From contig JALVXW010000258.1 in assembly GCA_027038155.1 (NCBI GenBank), positions 1-31,727 of the forward strand: a DNA stretch of 31,727 nucleotides, written 5' to 3'. Below the pieces are notes generated by a model, which did no database searches, was not told where the DNA came from, and saw only the letters and a program-made list of their open reading frames with translations. Made by a program: the position numbers and the translations under genes. Below, in pieces: positions 1 to 7,343 of this stretch. The first letter of the stretch is position 1; every line of letters begins with the position of its first letter. This DNA comes from Sulfurovum sp. Lineage in GTDB: Bacteria > Campylobacterota > Campylobacteria > Campylobacterales > Sulfurovaceae.

Positions 1-94
1 TAATTCAAATCAACATATAATCTAACCCAAATCTTAAAATAAATAAAAATGAACCACAACCAAACCAAAATAGATGAAACCATTATCATCTGAC

Positions 95-130
95 TAGAGG
101 AGCTTAGGGGCACCTCTAAATTATTTTTAA
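95..130 (+). terminator. Hairpin with short T-rich tail, probable terminator or REP-like element
   Basis: A 6-bp stem, TAGAGG at 95-100 with CCTCTA at 113-118, encloses a 12-nt loop and is followed by a T-rich run (121-128). It would end transcription entering from the left. The right arm and tail resemble sequence at 4430-4505 beyond the glycan block, so it could equally be one copy of a dispersed repeat. The first 90 bases of the window hold no gene that I can see and are poor in G. Confidence 0.45.
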
Positions 131-146
131 CCCATAGAGGAGTATA

Positions 147-200
147 ATGCATCTATTAAAAATAAAAGATACTGCATGCAACATAAAAAACCTATCCTAG
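147..200 (+). CDS. Possible 17-codon leader ORF overlapping the glycosyltransferase start
   Basis: The best Shine-Dalgarno near the start of the glycan operon (AGAGGAG, about 137-142) lies ahead of ATG 147, not ahead of ATG 176 of the glycosyltransferase. The reading frame from 147 ends at TAG 198-200 after 17 codons, overlapping the larger gene in another frame. It may be a leader that loads ribosomes. Alternatively, one extra A in the A6 run (185-190) would fuse it in frame with the glycosyltransferase and give a longer N-terminus. I cannot choose between a leader, an assembly error and a length-variable tract. Confidence 0.3.
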   Translation: MHLLKIKDTACNIKNLS

Positions 201-1132
201 CTATTGTGCTTCCATGCTATAATGAAGAGGAGGTGCTGCCTGAAACGCTTAAACAGTTAACTGCCCTCTATCATACCCTCCTGGAGGATAGAGAAATCGC
301 AACTGAAAGTTTTATCCTCTTTGTTGACGATGGCAGCCAGGATAATACTTGGCAGATGATTAAAACATATGCCAAAAACGATACCTTTATCAAAGGTATC
401 AAACTCTCCAAAAACGAAGGCCACCAAAATGCACTACTTGCAGGAATGCATTATGCAAAAAACCAGTGCGACTGCTTGGTCTCACTTGATGCCGATCTAC
501 AACAGGACCCTCATGCTATATCAGATATGCTTTGTAAATATCAAGAGGGGTATGAGGTTGTATTGGGGATTAGAGAAGATAGAAACAGTGATAGTTTTTT
601 TAAGAAATTTACCGCCGAAAGCTACTACAAAATTATGAATCTTATGGGGGTTGAACTTGAGTTCAACCATGCCGACTATCGTCTGCTTTCTCAAAAAGCG
701 TTAAGCTTTTTTATGCAATTTAAGGAGCGTAATCTTTTTATACGCGGTATGGTGAAACTTCTAGGGCTCAAAACATGCAAGGTCTATTTTAAAAGCAATG
801 AACGTTTTGCTGGAGAATCTAAATATTCTCTTCAAAAAATGCTCTCTTTTGCTTGGGCAGGGATTACCTCTTTTAGTCTTTTCCCTCTAAAACTCATCAC
901 AATTAGCGGGGTACTTATCTTTATTGTTAGTATCTTTTTAAGTATTGATGTGCTTTACACTGTGTTTTTTACCAACGAAGCCGTACCAGGATGGGCATCT
1001 ACTGTTTTACCTATTTACTTTATAGGAGGGATAGAGTTGCTTGCTCTTGGTGTGCTGGGTGAGTATATTGGAAAAATTTATACCGAAACCAAACATAGAC
1101 CACTCTATTTTGTCGAAGAAGAAGCAGCATAA
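176..1132 (+). CDS. GtrB/DPM1-like polyprenyl-phosphate glycosyltransferase (GT2)
   Basis: Probably moves a sugar from a nucleotide sugar onto undecaprenyl phosphate at the inner face of the cytoplasmic membrane, making a lipid-linked donor for surface-glycan decoration. The 318-aa protein has a GT-A fold start (LPCYNEEE near residue 12), a nucleotide-binding DDGS at 51-54 and the DADLQQDP motif at 105-112 that carries the metal-binding acidic residues. Two hydrophobic segments near 235-262 and 273-297 match the usual C-terminal membrane anchor of GtrB, ArnC and CsbB proteins, and the length is normal. It is followed without a gap by a deacetylase and a GtrA-like protein, the expected partners. 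ATG 176 has only a weak ribosome-binding site; a strong one sits 30 bases upstream in another frame. The sugar cannot be told from sequence. Confidence 0.88.
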   Translation: MQHKKPILAIVLPCYNEEEVLPETLKQLTALYHTLLEDREIATESFILFVDDGSQDNTWQMIKTYAKNDTFIKGIKLSKNEGHQNALLAGMHYAKNQCDCLVSLDADLQQDPHAISDMLCKYQEGYEVVLGIREDRNSDSFFKKFTAESYYKIMNLMGVELEFNHADYRLLSQKALSFFMQFKERNLFIRGMVKLLGLKTCKVYFKSNERFAGESKYSLQKMLSFAWAGITSFSLFPLKLITISGVLIFIVSIFLSIDVLYTVFFTNEAVPGWASTVLPIYFIGGIELLALGVLGEYIGKIYTETKHRPLYFVEEEAA

Positions 1133-1133
1133 A

Positions 1134-1952
1134 GTGATAGTTAATGCAGATGATTTAGGAATGACACCAGGGGCAAATCGGGCAATTTTTGATGGCTACG
1201 ACAAGGGGTTGATTACCCATAGCAGTATCATGGCAAATTGTGACTATTTCAAAGAAGCGATGGAGGAGGTGGCGACAAGACCCAATTTGGGTTTAGGCAT
1301 ACATCTCAATCTCACCTATGGAAAAGCGCTAATTCCTCATCGACTCTACTGTGATGAAAATGGTATTTTCAATCTAAGCTATAGTAAATTACTTACCTTA
1401 AAAAGCGCCTCATTTCTTGCTGCCGTAGAAGCAGAATGGGATGCACAGATAGAGCATGTTTTGCAAACATCCCCTGGTGCTCTATCCTTAACGCACCTAG
1501 ATAGCCATCGACATATACACCTTATTCCCCATCTCTACCCTATCGCCATACGACTGGCCGAAAAATATGCTATCAGGAGGGTACGGCTTATCCAAGAAAA
1601 TATTATTGACTCCTTTATGTTGACCAAACGTTTCAATTTTATTCTCAATGGAGGGATTATAAAATACGCTCTTCTTTATCTCTTTAGTCTCTACAATAGA
1701 CAATATCGTAACCTCTATCAAGATACAAAATTCTACTCTATTCTCTACACAGGGGTGGTAGAGAAAAAAATTCTACACAAATTGCAACATATCCAGGACA
1801 ACTACGAAGTTATGGTGCATCCAAGCTATCCAGAATTTGATAAAGATGTACACTTCTATGATGCTTCAGAAAAAGCCTATCGTATCTCATCCGATCGCAA
1901 AAAAGAGCTTGAGAGCGTCTGTTACCCTTCTCAAAAAAGTTACCATGTTTGA
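1134..1952 (+). CDS. ChbG/YdjC-family carbohydrate deacetylase
   Basis: Probable metal-dependent deacetylase acting on an N-acetylated sugar, perhaps the lipid-linked sugar made by the preceding glycosyltransferase. The family includes chitooligosaccharide deacetylase ChbG and hopanoid-associated HpnK. Visible motifs are NADDLG at residues 4-9 (metal-binding Asp), GIHLNLT at 55-61 and HLDSHRHIHL at 121-130 (His ligands), with a conserved VHPSYPEFD near the C-terminus. I chose GTG 1134, which puts the invariant NADD at the usual distance from the N-terminus. TTG 1110 is possible and would overlap the previous gene. The gene starts one base after the glycosyltransferase stop and overlaps the next gene by 8 bases, so translation is probably coupled. 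Substrate is unknown. Confidence 0.82.
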   Translation: MIVNADDLGMTPGANRAIFDGYDKGLITHSSIMANCDYFKEAMEEVATRPNLGLGIHLNLTYGKALIPHRLYCDENGIFNLSYSKLLTLKSASFLAAVEAEWDAQIEHVLQTSPGALSLTHLDSHRHIHLIPHLYPIAIRLAEKYAIRRVRLIQENIIDSFMLTKRFNFILNGGIIKYALLYLFSLYNRQYRNLYQDTKFYSILYTGVVEKKILHKLQHIQDNYEVMVHPSYPEFDKDVHFYDASEKAYRISSDRKKELESVCYPSQKSYHV

Positions 1953-2316
1953 TCAAATTTTTTTACGTTTTGTTCTAGTTGGCATACTCAACACCCTCAT
2001 TGGCTACACGGTTATTATGATACTTTTTCATCTAATTGGGCTAAGCTACGCACGCTCTTATTTGCTGAGTTATATTATAGGTATTATTATCAGTTTTTTT
2101 CTCAATAGAAAATTTGTTTTTTTTAGCAAAAAAAACAGACTGTTAGAATTTTTTAAATTTCTTATTGCTTTTGTCATCTCCTACTCACTCTCCTATCTAA
2201 GCCTATCTTTTATTGTAGAACACCAACTAATCAATACAGATATTGCCTTTTTTATAGGGATGGCTATCTATAGTACACTCTTTTATCTACTCAATAGATA
2301 TATCACCTTTGTTTAG
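1945..2316 (+). CDS. GtrA-family small membrane protein
   Basis: A 123-aa, almost wholly hydrophobic protein with four predicted membrane helices and a basic loop between helices 2 and 3 (FFLNRKFVFFSKKNR), the arrangement of the GtrA/DPMS family (PF04138). GtrA proteins are thought to flip polyprenyl-phosphate sugars across the cytoplasmic membrane and work with a GtrB-type transferase, which is encoded two genes upstream. ATG 1945 gives the usual GtrA N-terminus (FDQIFLRFVLVG). It overlaps the deacetylase by 8 bases, and its 3' end overlaps the convergent 688-aa gene by 14 bases. No ribosome-binding site stands out, in line with translational coupling. Confidence 0.85.
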   Translation: MFDQIFLRFVLVGILNTLIGYTVIMILFHLIGLSYARSYLLSYIIGIIISFFLNRKFVFFSKKNRLLEFFKFLIAFVISYSLSYLSLSFIVEHQLINTDIAFFIGMAIYSTLFYLLNRYITFV

Positions 2317-4369
2317 GCAAATAGATCTCAAAAGCTTCAACCTTATACTTCCCTTTATAATTTACAGGGTCTATCCGTAAAGTATTATTGAGATATTTTG
2401 CTGGAATTTTTAATACTATATGGTTCCTGCCTCTTTTAAGTATTCTTGTATAGGTATTATCTTTGCTGTATCCCACAGAGGGAATTTTCTTGTAATAGAT
2501 CTGAAATATCACAGGACGAGACACATCAATTTCTATATGCAACAACACACTTCCCTCTTTTACTGTTTCATTATGAATCAAGAGCCAAGGATCACCTCCC
2601 TCAACCTCCAATATGCCATTATGATACTCCATTTGTTGATAGGCACCCTCTTTATACTCCGAAATATCCCATATTTTTTTTGATTTTTCTGGAGATGCAG
2701 AGGAGAGATCAATAATATCTGTACATTTTTGAACAACCCTATGTATAATAAAGTGTTCACTCTCATCTTGTACAATAGTTTTATGAAAACATCCTTCTTT
2801 AGGAAACCTTTCATCATACATACGCATTAAGTTGCCTGCAAGAAATGGACGAATATGCTCCCTTTCTCCTTTGGATCCAATAATACCACTATGGGGCTGC
2901 ATGAGCCAATCATGATAGTGTGCATATTTGCGTTTTACTCCATCAAAAGAGATATGGTGTTGCTTGTACAATAAAGGTACCCTTGTCAACCATCCAGAGA
3001 GAAACAAATCTTTACTATAGTTAATCCACTGCTTTTCATCAAACAGATGATTTTGCATCAATGCCTCAATAAGACGATTCCATGAAGAGGGAAAGCCAGA
3101 AGTAATTTCAAGCTCCATATGATTTTTCTCTATCAGGCTTTTCATCTCGTGTGCCAGTGCCTCTTTTTGCTGATAGTGTGTAATACGCTCAAAGGGCAAT
3201 GTCTCTATAACATAATAATTGACCCACCCCAGCACAAATACCAACAACCCATAAACAACCCACTGAAACCTACTGCGTAGCATATACCATAAATCCGTAC
3301 CTATAAGTGCCCACCACATCAACAAAACAGGCAGTGTAACACGCTCTACATCTTTGACCATCAATAAAACAATGAGGCCCAGAAAAAACCCTAAATATCC
3401 AAATATTTTTATCCAGCTTTTATAGAAAAACGCCATTAAAAAAGAGAAAAAAAGCAACAGATACAAAGAGGGGTGATGCAAGAAAATATGTTTAATTTGC
3501 AACTTTGGATGTTCATATAAAAATCGCTCTTTTACAATATCCAGTGTACTTCCTGCCGCTTTTTGAATCTTCTTGTAAGGGTAGAGATCCAAATCTGCAA
3601 GCCACCATCCTTTGGCAAGATAATACTCATCTGATGTCAAAATACCTTTGGTCTCAACACCTCCAAAATCAGAATAGTAGGCACGTGCTTCTGTAAAATC
3701 CATCCACTTATCATATGTTTTGTCTAACTTATAAGAAAAATGATTAAAGAGTATCCCCAATAGAAGTGCAGTAATAATACCAAAACGCTTTGGCGTAAAG
3801 TAGCTTTTTTCTACCTGCATCAGGTATGCCAATACTATCAAAGGCAAAACAGACCACAAAATCTGCTCTCTCAAAAAACTCGCTATCCAAAAAAGTACCC
3901 AAAATAGAATTTGTCTCTCTTTTATCAGAGGAACAGCAAGAACAATCAGTAGAAGTGTCGGAGAGGTCACATCTACTTCTAGCAAAGTATAGGCAATTAA
4001 TGCCAATGAGAAAAAGAGTAGCAGTATCTTATAAAAAAGTGTCATACCTTTATGTAAAAAATGTATACTTACAATATACAGAGTCAACACATATGCAATA
4101 GATACAGTATAAGATGTCAATATAACACTATACCACTGCACAGAAGGGAAATGGGCATAAAGATACCCACCCATGACTGCCAAAGGGTAGCTGGTCATAT
4201 AGTTGATGGGTTCATTATTAAAGAGTGTTGCCTGCAAGTGCCCTTCATCTTGTACGCCCAAAAAAGTATGATGCGTGAGTATCATTCCCAAAATAAACAA
4301 TAAAAACAGTACAAATACTACTATAAATTCTCTTTTTTTCATTAAAGAAATTATTCTACTACAATTCAT
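2303..4369 (-). CDS. Large polytopic membrane protein, possible GT-C-type glycosyltransferase
   Basis: I do not recognise a named family. The 688-aa product has about ten hydrophobic helices in residues 15-380, then a soluble region of about 300 residues ending in a beta-rich stretch that resembles a carbohydrate-binding-type sandwich. The first periplasmic loop carries QDEGH, an acidic motif in the place where GT-C transferases (PMT, ArnT, GtrC-like) keep catalytic acids. Together with the GtrA and GtrB neighbours this suggests a membrane transferase that takes sugar from the lipid carrier and modifies a surface polymer; that is inference. It converges with the GtrA gene, overlapping by 14 bases, so it has its own promoter on the 4370-4675 side. 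ATG 4369 lacks a good ribosome-binding site; the ATG nine codons in is an alternative. Confidence 0.6.
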   Translation of the reverse strand: MNCSRIISLMKKREFIVVFVLFLLFILGMILTHHTFLGVQDEGHLQATLFNNEPINYMTSYPLAVMGGYLYAHFPSVQWYSVILTSYTVSIAYVLTLYIVSIHFLHKGMTLFYKILLLFFSLALIAYTLLEVDVTSPTLLLIVLAVPLIKERQILFWVLFWIASFLREQILWSVLPLIVLAYLMQVEKSYFTPKRFGIITALLLGILFNHFSYKLDKTYDKWMDFTEARAYYSDFGGVETKGILTSDEYYLAKGWWLADLDLYPYKKIQKAAGSTLDIVKERFLYEHPKLQIKHIFLHHPSLYLLLFFSFLMAFFYKSWIKIFGYLGFFLGLIVLLMVKDVERVTLPVLLMWWALIGTDLWYMLRSRFQWVVYGLLVFVLGWVNYYVIETLPFERITHYQQKEALAHEMKSLIEKNHMELEITSGFPSSWNRLIEALMQNHLFDEKQWINYSKDLFLSGWLTRVPLLYKQHHISFDGVKRKYAHYHDWLMQPHSGIIGSKGEREHIRPFLAGNLMRMYDERFPKEGCFHKTIVQDESEHFIIHRVVQKCTDIIDLSSASPEKSKKIWDISEYKEGAYQQMEYHNGILEVEGGDPWLLIHNETVKEGSVLLHIEIDVSRPVIFQIYYKKIPSVGYSKDNTYTRILKRGRNHIVLKIPAKYLNNTLRIDPVNYKGKYKVEAFEIYLPKQR

Positions 4370-4383
4370 TTTTTTATCATCTT

Positions 4384-4493
4384 TCTGTAGGGTGCTACCA
4401 ACAAGAGATAGCCTACAATTTAAGTCTAAAGGGAACCTCTAATAGATAGGTGATACCCAAAGGGTGGACATTACCTATTACTAAAGGCTCCCT
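4384..4493 (-). other. Two adjacent hairpins ahead of the 688-aa gene
   Basis: The 306-base gap 4370-4675 holds no convincing gene. It contains a 6-bp stem (TGTAGG 4386-4391 with CCTACA 4412-4417) and a longer nested hairpin at 4430-4493. In the latter, AGGGA-CC pairs with GG-TCCCT, then a 9-bp inner stem around TAGGT/ACCTA, then ACCC-AAA-GGGT at the tip. It could be a leader of the 688-aa gene, a terminator for the repressor transcript, or a small dispersed repeat; its arms resemble the hairpin at 95-120. From 4494 to 4675 I see AT-rich sequence without further structure. Confidence 0.5.
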
Positions 4494-4675
4494 AAAATAT
4501 TTTAACTAAAACTTCTTGAAAATCATATTTGCAAAAGATAAAACACATAGAATTCTTTGAGTTTGGTTTATGCTCATATTGGCGAGGTTTGCATAAAATT
4601 TTACCCAAGAAGATTTCCTATGAGGCAGTTGCATCCACAGGCTCGAGAAAACTAAAAAAAGAGAAAGCCAGTAAC

Positions 4676-5329
4676 CTATAGCGACTCTATATTGCCCACA
4701 ACTTTACCCACAATAGTCACCTCTTCAGGAGAAATAATCTGAGGTGGATACATACTGTTATCTGAGATAAGCTCTATCATCCCATCTGCACGTCTTTGGA
4801 TACGTTTGATAAATAGCCCTCCCGTGGTTGATGCGATAAAAATACCATTTTTACCAATATCGGTTTGGCTTCTATCTATAAACACTATACTTCCATCTTG
4901 AAGTGTCGGCTCCATGGATTCTCCATCTACATGAATGGCTTCTAGTTCTGTATTGCCTAAGCCTACCATATTATGCATAATTTTTTCATCGATAGTAATG
5001 GTTTCATAATTTTCATCAAATACCTCTGCTCCTCCTCCTGCACTTGCACGAATATCGGCAAAGTAGCGCACCCTAAAAAACTTCTCCGTCTCCTCCTTGA
5101 GCATATCAACTGCTTGGTCAAAAAAGAGCCAATTGACCGAAATTTTTTTAATGGCACAAAACTCCAGTATCTCTTCATAGGGGATAGAGTTACGTTTTTT
5201 CATGGTTGCAAAAGTTGAAGAGGAGATATTTAGCACATCTGCCACATCTTTATCGAATACTTTTCTTCCCATTATACTCTCAGATAAAACCAGTTTTAAT
5301 CGCTCAATGACATCTGTAAAAATAAACAT
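4676..5329 (-). CDS. LexA/CI-like self-cleaving transcriptional repressor (S24)
   Basis: A 217-aa DNA-binding repressor of the phage CI/LexA type. The N-terminal third holds a helix-turn-helix near residues 26-45 (KDVADVLNISSSTFATMKKR). The C-terminal peptidase S24 domain has the catalytic serine in DGESMEPT (Ser138) and the catalytic lysine in LFIKRIQ (Lys175), with a likely self-cleavage bond at Ala97-Gly98 in SAGGG. By family knowledge, DNA damage and RecA would trigger cleavage and release target genes. The start at 5329 is fixed by AAGGAG five bases upstream; a longer reading frame to 5392 lacks this. It is divergent from a small gene at 5465, and the gap holds two near-identical 15-bp direct repeats that could be its operators. 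It may be a relic of a mobile element, but no other phage gene is present. Confidence 0.85.
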   Translation of the reverse strand: MFIFTDVIERLKLVLSESIMGRKVFDKDVADVLNISSSTFATMKKRNSIPYEEILEFCAIKKISVNWLFFDQAVDMLKEETEKFFRVRYFADIRASAGGGAEVFDENYETITIDEKIMHNMVGLGNTELEAIHVDGESMEPTLQDGSIVFIDRSQTDIGKNGIFIASTTGGLFIKRIQRRADGMIELISDNSMYPPQIISPEEVTIVGKVVGNIESL

Positions 5330-5359
5330 TTTTTCTCCTTTGAGATAGATATTTTCATT

Positions 5360-5365
5360 ATTATA
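5360..5365 (-). promoter_or_regulatory. -10 element of the S24 repressor promoter
   Basis: TATAAT on the minus strand, 31 bases before the start codon. A perfect TTGACA at 5387-5392 lies 21 bases upstream, too far for a standard -35, and overlaps the first direct repeat. Bound repressor at that repeat would sit over the promoter, which fits autoregulation. Confidence 0.55.
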
Positions 5366-5389
5366 GTCTATTTTTATTAAAAAACATGT

Positions 5390-5445
5390 CAATTTGGGAT
5401 ATTTTTTAAAATATATATGAAAAAAATGTACAATTTGAAATATTT
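5390..5445. promoter_or_regulatory. Pair of 15-bp direct repeats, candidate operator
   Basis: CAATTTGGGATATTT at 5390-5404 and CAATTTGAAATATTT at 5431-5445 differ at two of 15 positions and start 41 bases apart, about four helical turns, so both would face the same side of DNA. They lie between the divergent repressor and small gene. The second contains an odd palindrome, ATTTGAAAT. They are the natural candidates for binding by the S24 repressor; this is inference from position and repetition. Confidence 0.5.
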
Positions 5446-5464
5446 ATAACCAAAAGGAGTTCAC

Positions 5465-5658
5465 ATGGTCTATTCACTCAATAAAGAGTTGTTAAGTTAT
5501 GCCATACGCATGGGGTACAAAACGGCAGGTGAGTTTGCACTGTTTTTAAAAGCAAGAGAGTCTATCTTGGCATTGTAGGAAAAACCCATGTATTTGCCCT
5601 TTGGATGGGCGAACACTCAGGTTCCCCCCCATTTTTTTTACAATTATCCAAAAAGTAA
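5465..5658 (+). pseudogene. Small gene split between two frames (possible -1 frameshift)
   Basis: ATG 5465 follows a good AAGGAG and opens a 37-codon frame ending at TAG 5576-5578. At 5545-5551 the reading frame passes T-TTA-AAA, the X-XXY-YYZ form of a -1 slippery site. Reading on in the -1 frame from 5551 gives 35 more residues of protein-like sequence (VYLGIVGKTHVFALWMGEHS...) ending at TAA 5656-5658, for 64 residues in all. The end overlaps the 3' end of moeA by 15 bases. The second half also contains C7 (5624-5630) and T8 (5632-5639) runs. I do not recognise the family. It may be a programmed frameshift gene, a decayed gene, or a sequencing error. It is divergent from, and probably controlled by, the S24 repressor. 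Confidence 0.5.
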
Positions 5659-6843
5659 TACGCTAACTTTATCACCAACCTCTTTGGATGTCTCTTCTTC
5701 GGAAGTCACAAGAAGTGCTATATCTCCAAGCATATTGGTTAGAATCGCAGAAGATCCTACTTTCTTACCTTTAAAATCTACATAGTATTCACCTTGCAGT
5801 AAAGTTATATTGCAGGCGGTGAATTCTGCCTTTTTTGCACGCTTGATAAAAGGCTCTTTGAGGGTTGCTCTTACTTTACGTATGGCACACTTTCCGTGTT
5901 GGAATTTTTCTATAAGTGGGACAAGGTAAAGCAATGCTGTCACTGTAGAAGAGTAGGCGAACCCTGGTAGCCCTATAATGAATTTATCCTCTTTTCTAGC
6001 CACCATAATATGCTGACCAGGTTTGATGCGTACTCCCTTAAAGACCACATCACAGCCAAGTTCACGGATAACGTCTTTAACAAAGTCAAAGTCACCTACA
6101 CTCACACCACCTGTAGTCACCACAATGTCGGACTTCTCTAAAGCATTAGAAATTTCTTTGGTTATCGTCTCTTTATCATCTTTAACACACCCTAGCTGCA
6201 ACGGTAATCCATCATACTTATGTACAATTGCTTCTAAAATATAGTTATTAGAAGAACGTATCTGTGCATCATTGGTCTGCTCTTGTCCAAGCTCCAAGAG
6301 CTCAGAACCTGTAGAGATAATACCCACTGTAGGTTTTTCATAGACCAATAGACGGGTAATATTTAAAGAGGCCAACACTCCAATTTGAGGAAAGTCTATC
6401 TTCGTACCCTTTGGGACAAGCAACTGCCCTTTGGCATAGTTCTCTCCAGGTTGGCGTACAGAAAATCCTTGAGGTACCTCTTGCTTAATGACTATCTCAT
6501 CGCCCTCTACCTCTACACTCTCTATAGGGATGAGTGTATCTGCCCCATGAGGCATCAGTGACCCTGTAAATGTCTTGATACACGTACCCCCTATCACCTC
6601 ATCTTTGAGTGCTGTACCAGCAGGGTTAATGCTGGCAATTTTTAATCTTCCCATCGCCATATCTTCATGGATTATCGCATACCCATCCATCGCAGAAGTA
6701 GGAAACTCAGGAGAGTTATGGTCTGCCACAATATCTTCTGCCAACACATACCCCTGTGCCTGCATAAGTGGAACCGTTTTTGTTTTATAGTTGTTTATCT
6801 CAAGACTTTTTATCATCTCTATCGATTCATCAAAATGGAGCAT
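5644..6843 (-). CDS. moeA: Molybdopterin molybdotransferase MoeA
   Basis: Inserts molybdate into adenylylated molybdopterin, the last common step of molybdenum cofactor synthesis in the cytoplasm. The 399-aa protein is of normal family length and shows SAMDGYA at 50-56, TGSLMPHGAD at 93-102, GIISTGSEL at 174-182, TTGGVSVGDFDFV at 243-255 and GLPGFAYSS at 291-299, in the usual order of MoeA domains. The last motif departs from the common GLPGNPVS form. It is the third gene of moaD-moaE-moeA, 62 bases after moaE, with AAGGA ahead of ATG 6843. The moaA and moaC steps are not in this window, so they must be encoded elsewhere. Its 3' end overlaps the tail of the frameshifted small gene on the other strand. 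Confidence 0.95.
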   Translation of the reverse strand: MLHFDESIEMIKSLEINNYKTKTVPLMQAQGYVLAEDIVADHNSPEFPTSAMDGYAIIHEDMAMGRLKIASINPAGTALKDEVIGGTCIKTFTGSLMPHGADTLIPIESVEVEGDEIVIKQEVPQGFSVRQPGENYAKGQLLVPKGTKIDFPQIGVLASLNITRLLVYEKPTVGIISTGSELLELGQEQTNDAQIRSSNNYILEAIVHKYDGLPLQLGCVKDDKETITKEISNALEKSDIVVTTGGVSVGDFDFVKDVIRELGCDVVFKGVRIKPGQHIMVARKEDKFIIGLPGFAYSSTVTALLYLVPLIEKFQHGKCAIRKVRATLKEPFIKRAKKAEFTACNITLLQGEYYVDFKGKKVGSSAILTNMLGDIALLVTSEEETSKEVGDKVSVLLFG

Positions 6844-6905
6844 TTAAAGCATTCCTTTCATGGCAAAATATTATTTTCTTATTGTGGCGTGATAGCAACC
6901 ACACC

Positions 6906-7343
6906 CTACGCAAGCAAACCACTTCCGTCCATAGGCGTACTTCTACCGGCCGCATAGATACGCTCACCATTTTTTACATCATATTTCCAGATGGGAGCAT
7001 TGGCTTTAAAGTCTTCTACAAATGCATCTATAAGCTCCAGTGCCACCCTGCGTTTAGGCGAAAAGACTGCTGAGATATACGAAGAGGTATGTACAGGTAC
7101 ATCCCCTATGGAGTGTGCCATCTTTACGACTGCCCCTAATGCTTTGGCTTTTTCCTGCCATGCATCAAACCATGCCTTTAGTACTGGCTCATAGATGTCA
7201 AAGCTCAATGCCTCTATACCATCTTCTGCACGAATCGTCCCTACAAAAGGGATATACGCACCATAATTTGATGTTGCCTCTTCATCTAACCATCTGCCAA
7301 ATATCTCTTTGGTGTCAAGTGGTCCATTATGCAGTTCCATCAT
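6906..7343 (-). CDS. moaE: Molybdopterin synthase catalytic subunit MoaE
   Basis: Large subunit of molybdopterin synthase; with thiocarboxylated MoaD it adds the two dithiolene sulfurs to precursor Z (cPMP). The 145-aa length is typical. YIPFVGTIR at 30-38, FSPKRRVALELIDAFVE at 94-110, and the pair Lys113 and Lys120 in DFKANAPIWKYD match the family; the spacing of the two lysines equals that of Lys119 and Lys126 of the E. coli enzyme. The ATG follows the moaD stop codon directly (TAAATG), so translation is coupled and the subunits are made together. A second ATG one codon later is an equal start candidate. Confidence 0.95.
   Translation of the reverse strand: MMELHNGPLDTKEIFGRWLDEEATSNYGAYIPFVGTIRAEDGIEALSFDIYEPVLKAWFDAWQEKAKALGAVVKMAHSIGDVPVHTSSYISAVFSPKRRVALELIDAFVEDFKANAPIWKYDVKNGERIYAAGRSTPMDGSGLLA

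Noticed and set aside
4500..4675. Possible transposase remnant on the minus strand downstream of the repressor
   Set aside because: About 50 codons are open in one minus-strand frame, but with no start, no ribosome-binding site and no motif that I recognise.
5330..5392. N-terminal extension of the S24 repressor by 21 residues
   Set aside because: It would read through the promoter and operator zone, while AAGGAG stands correctly ahead of the ATG at 5329.
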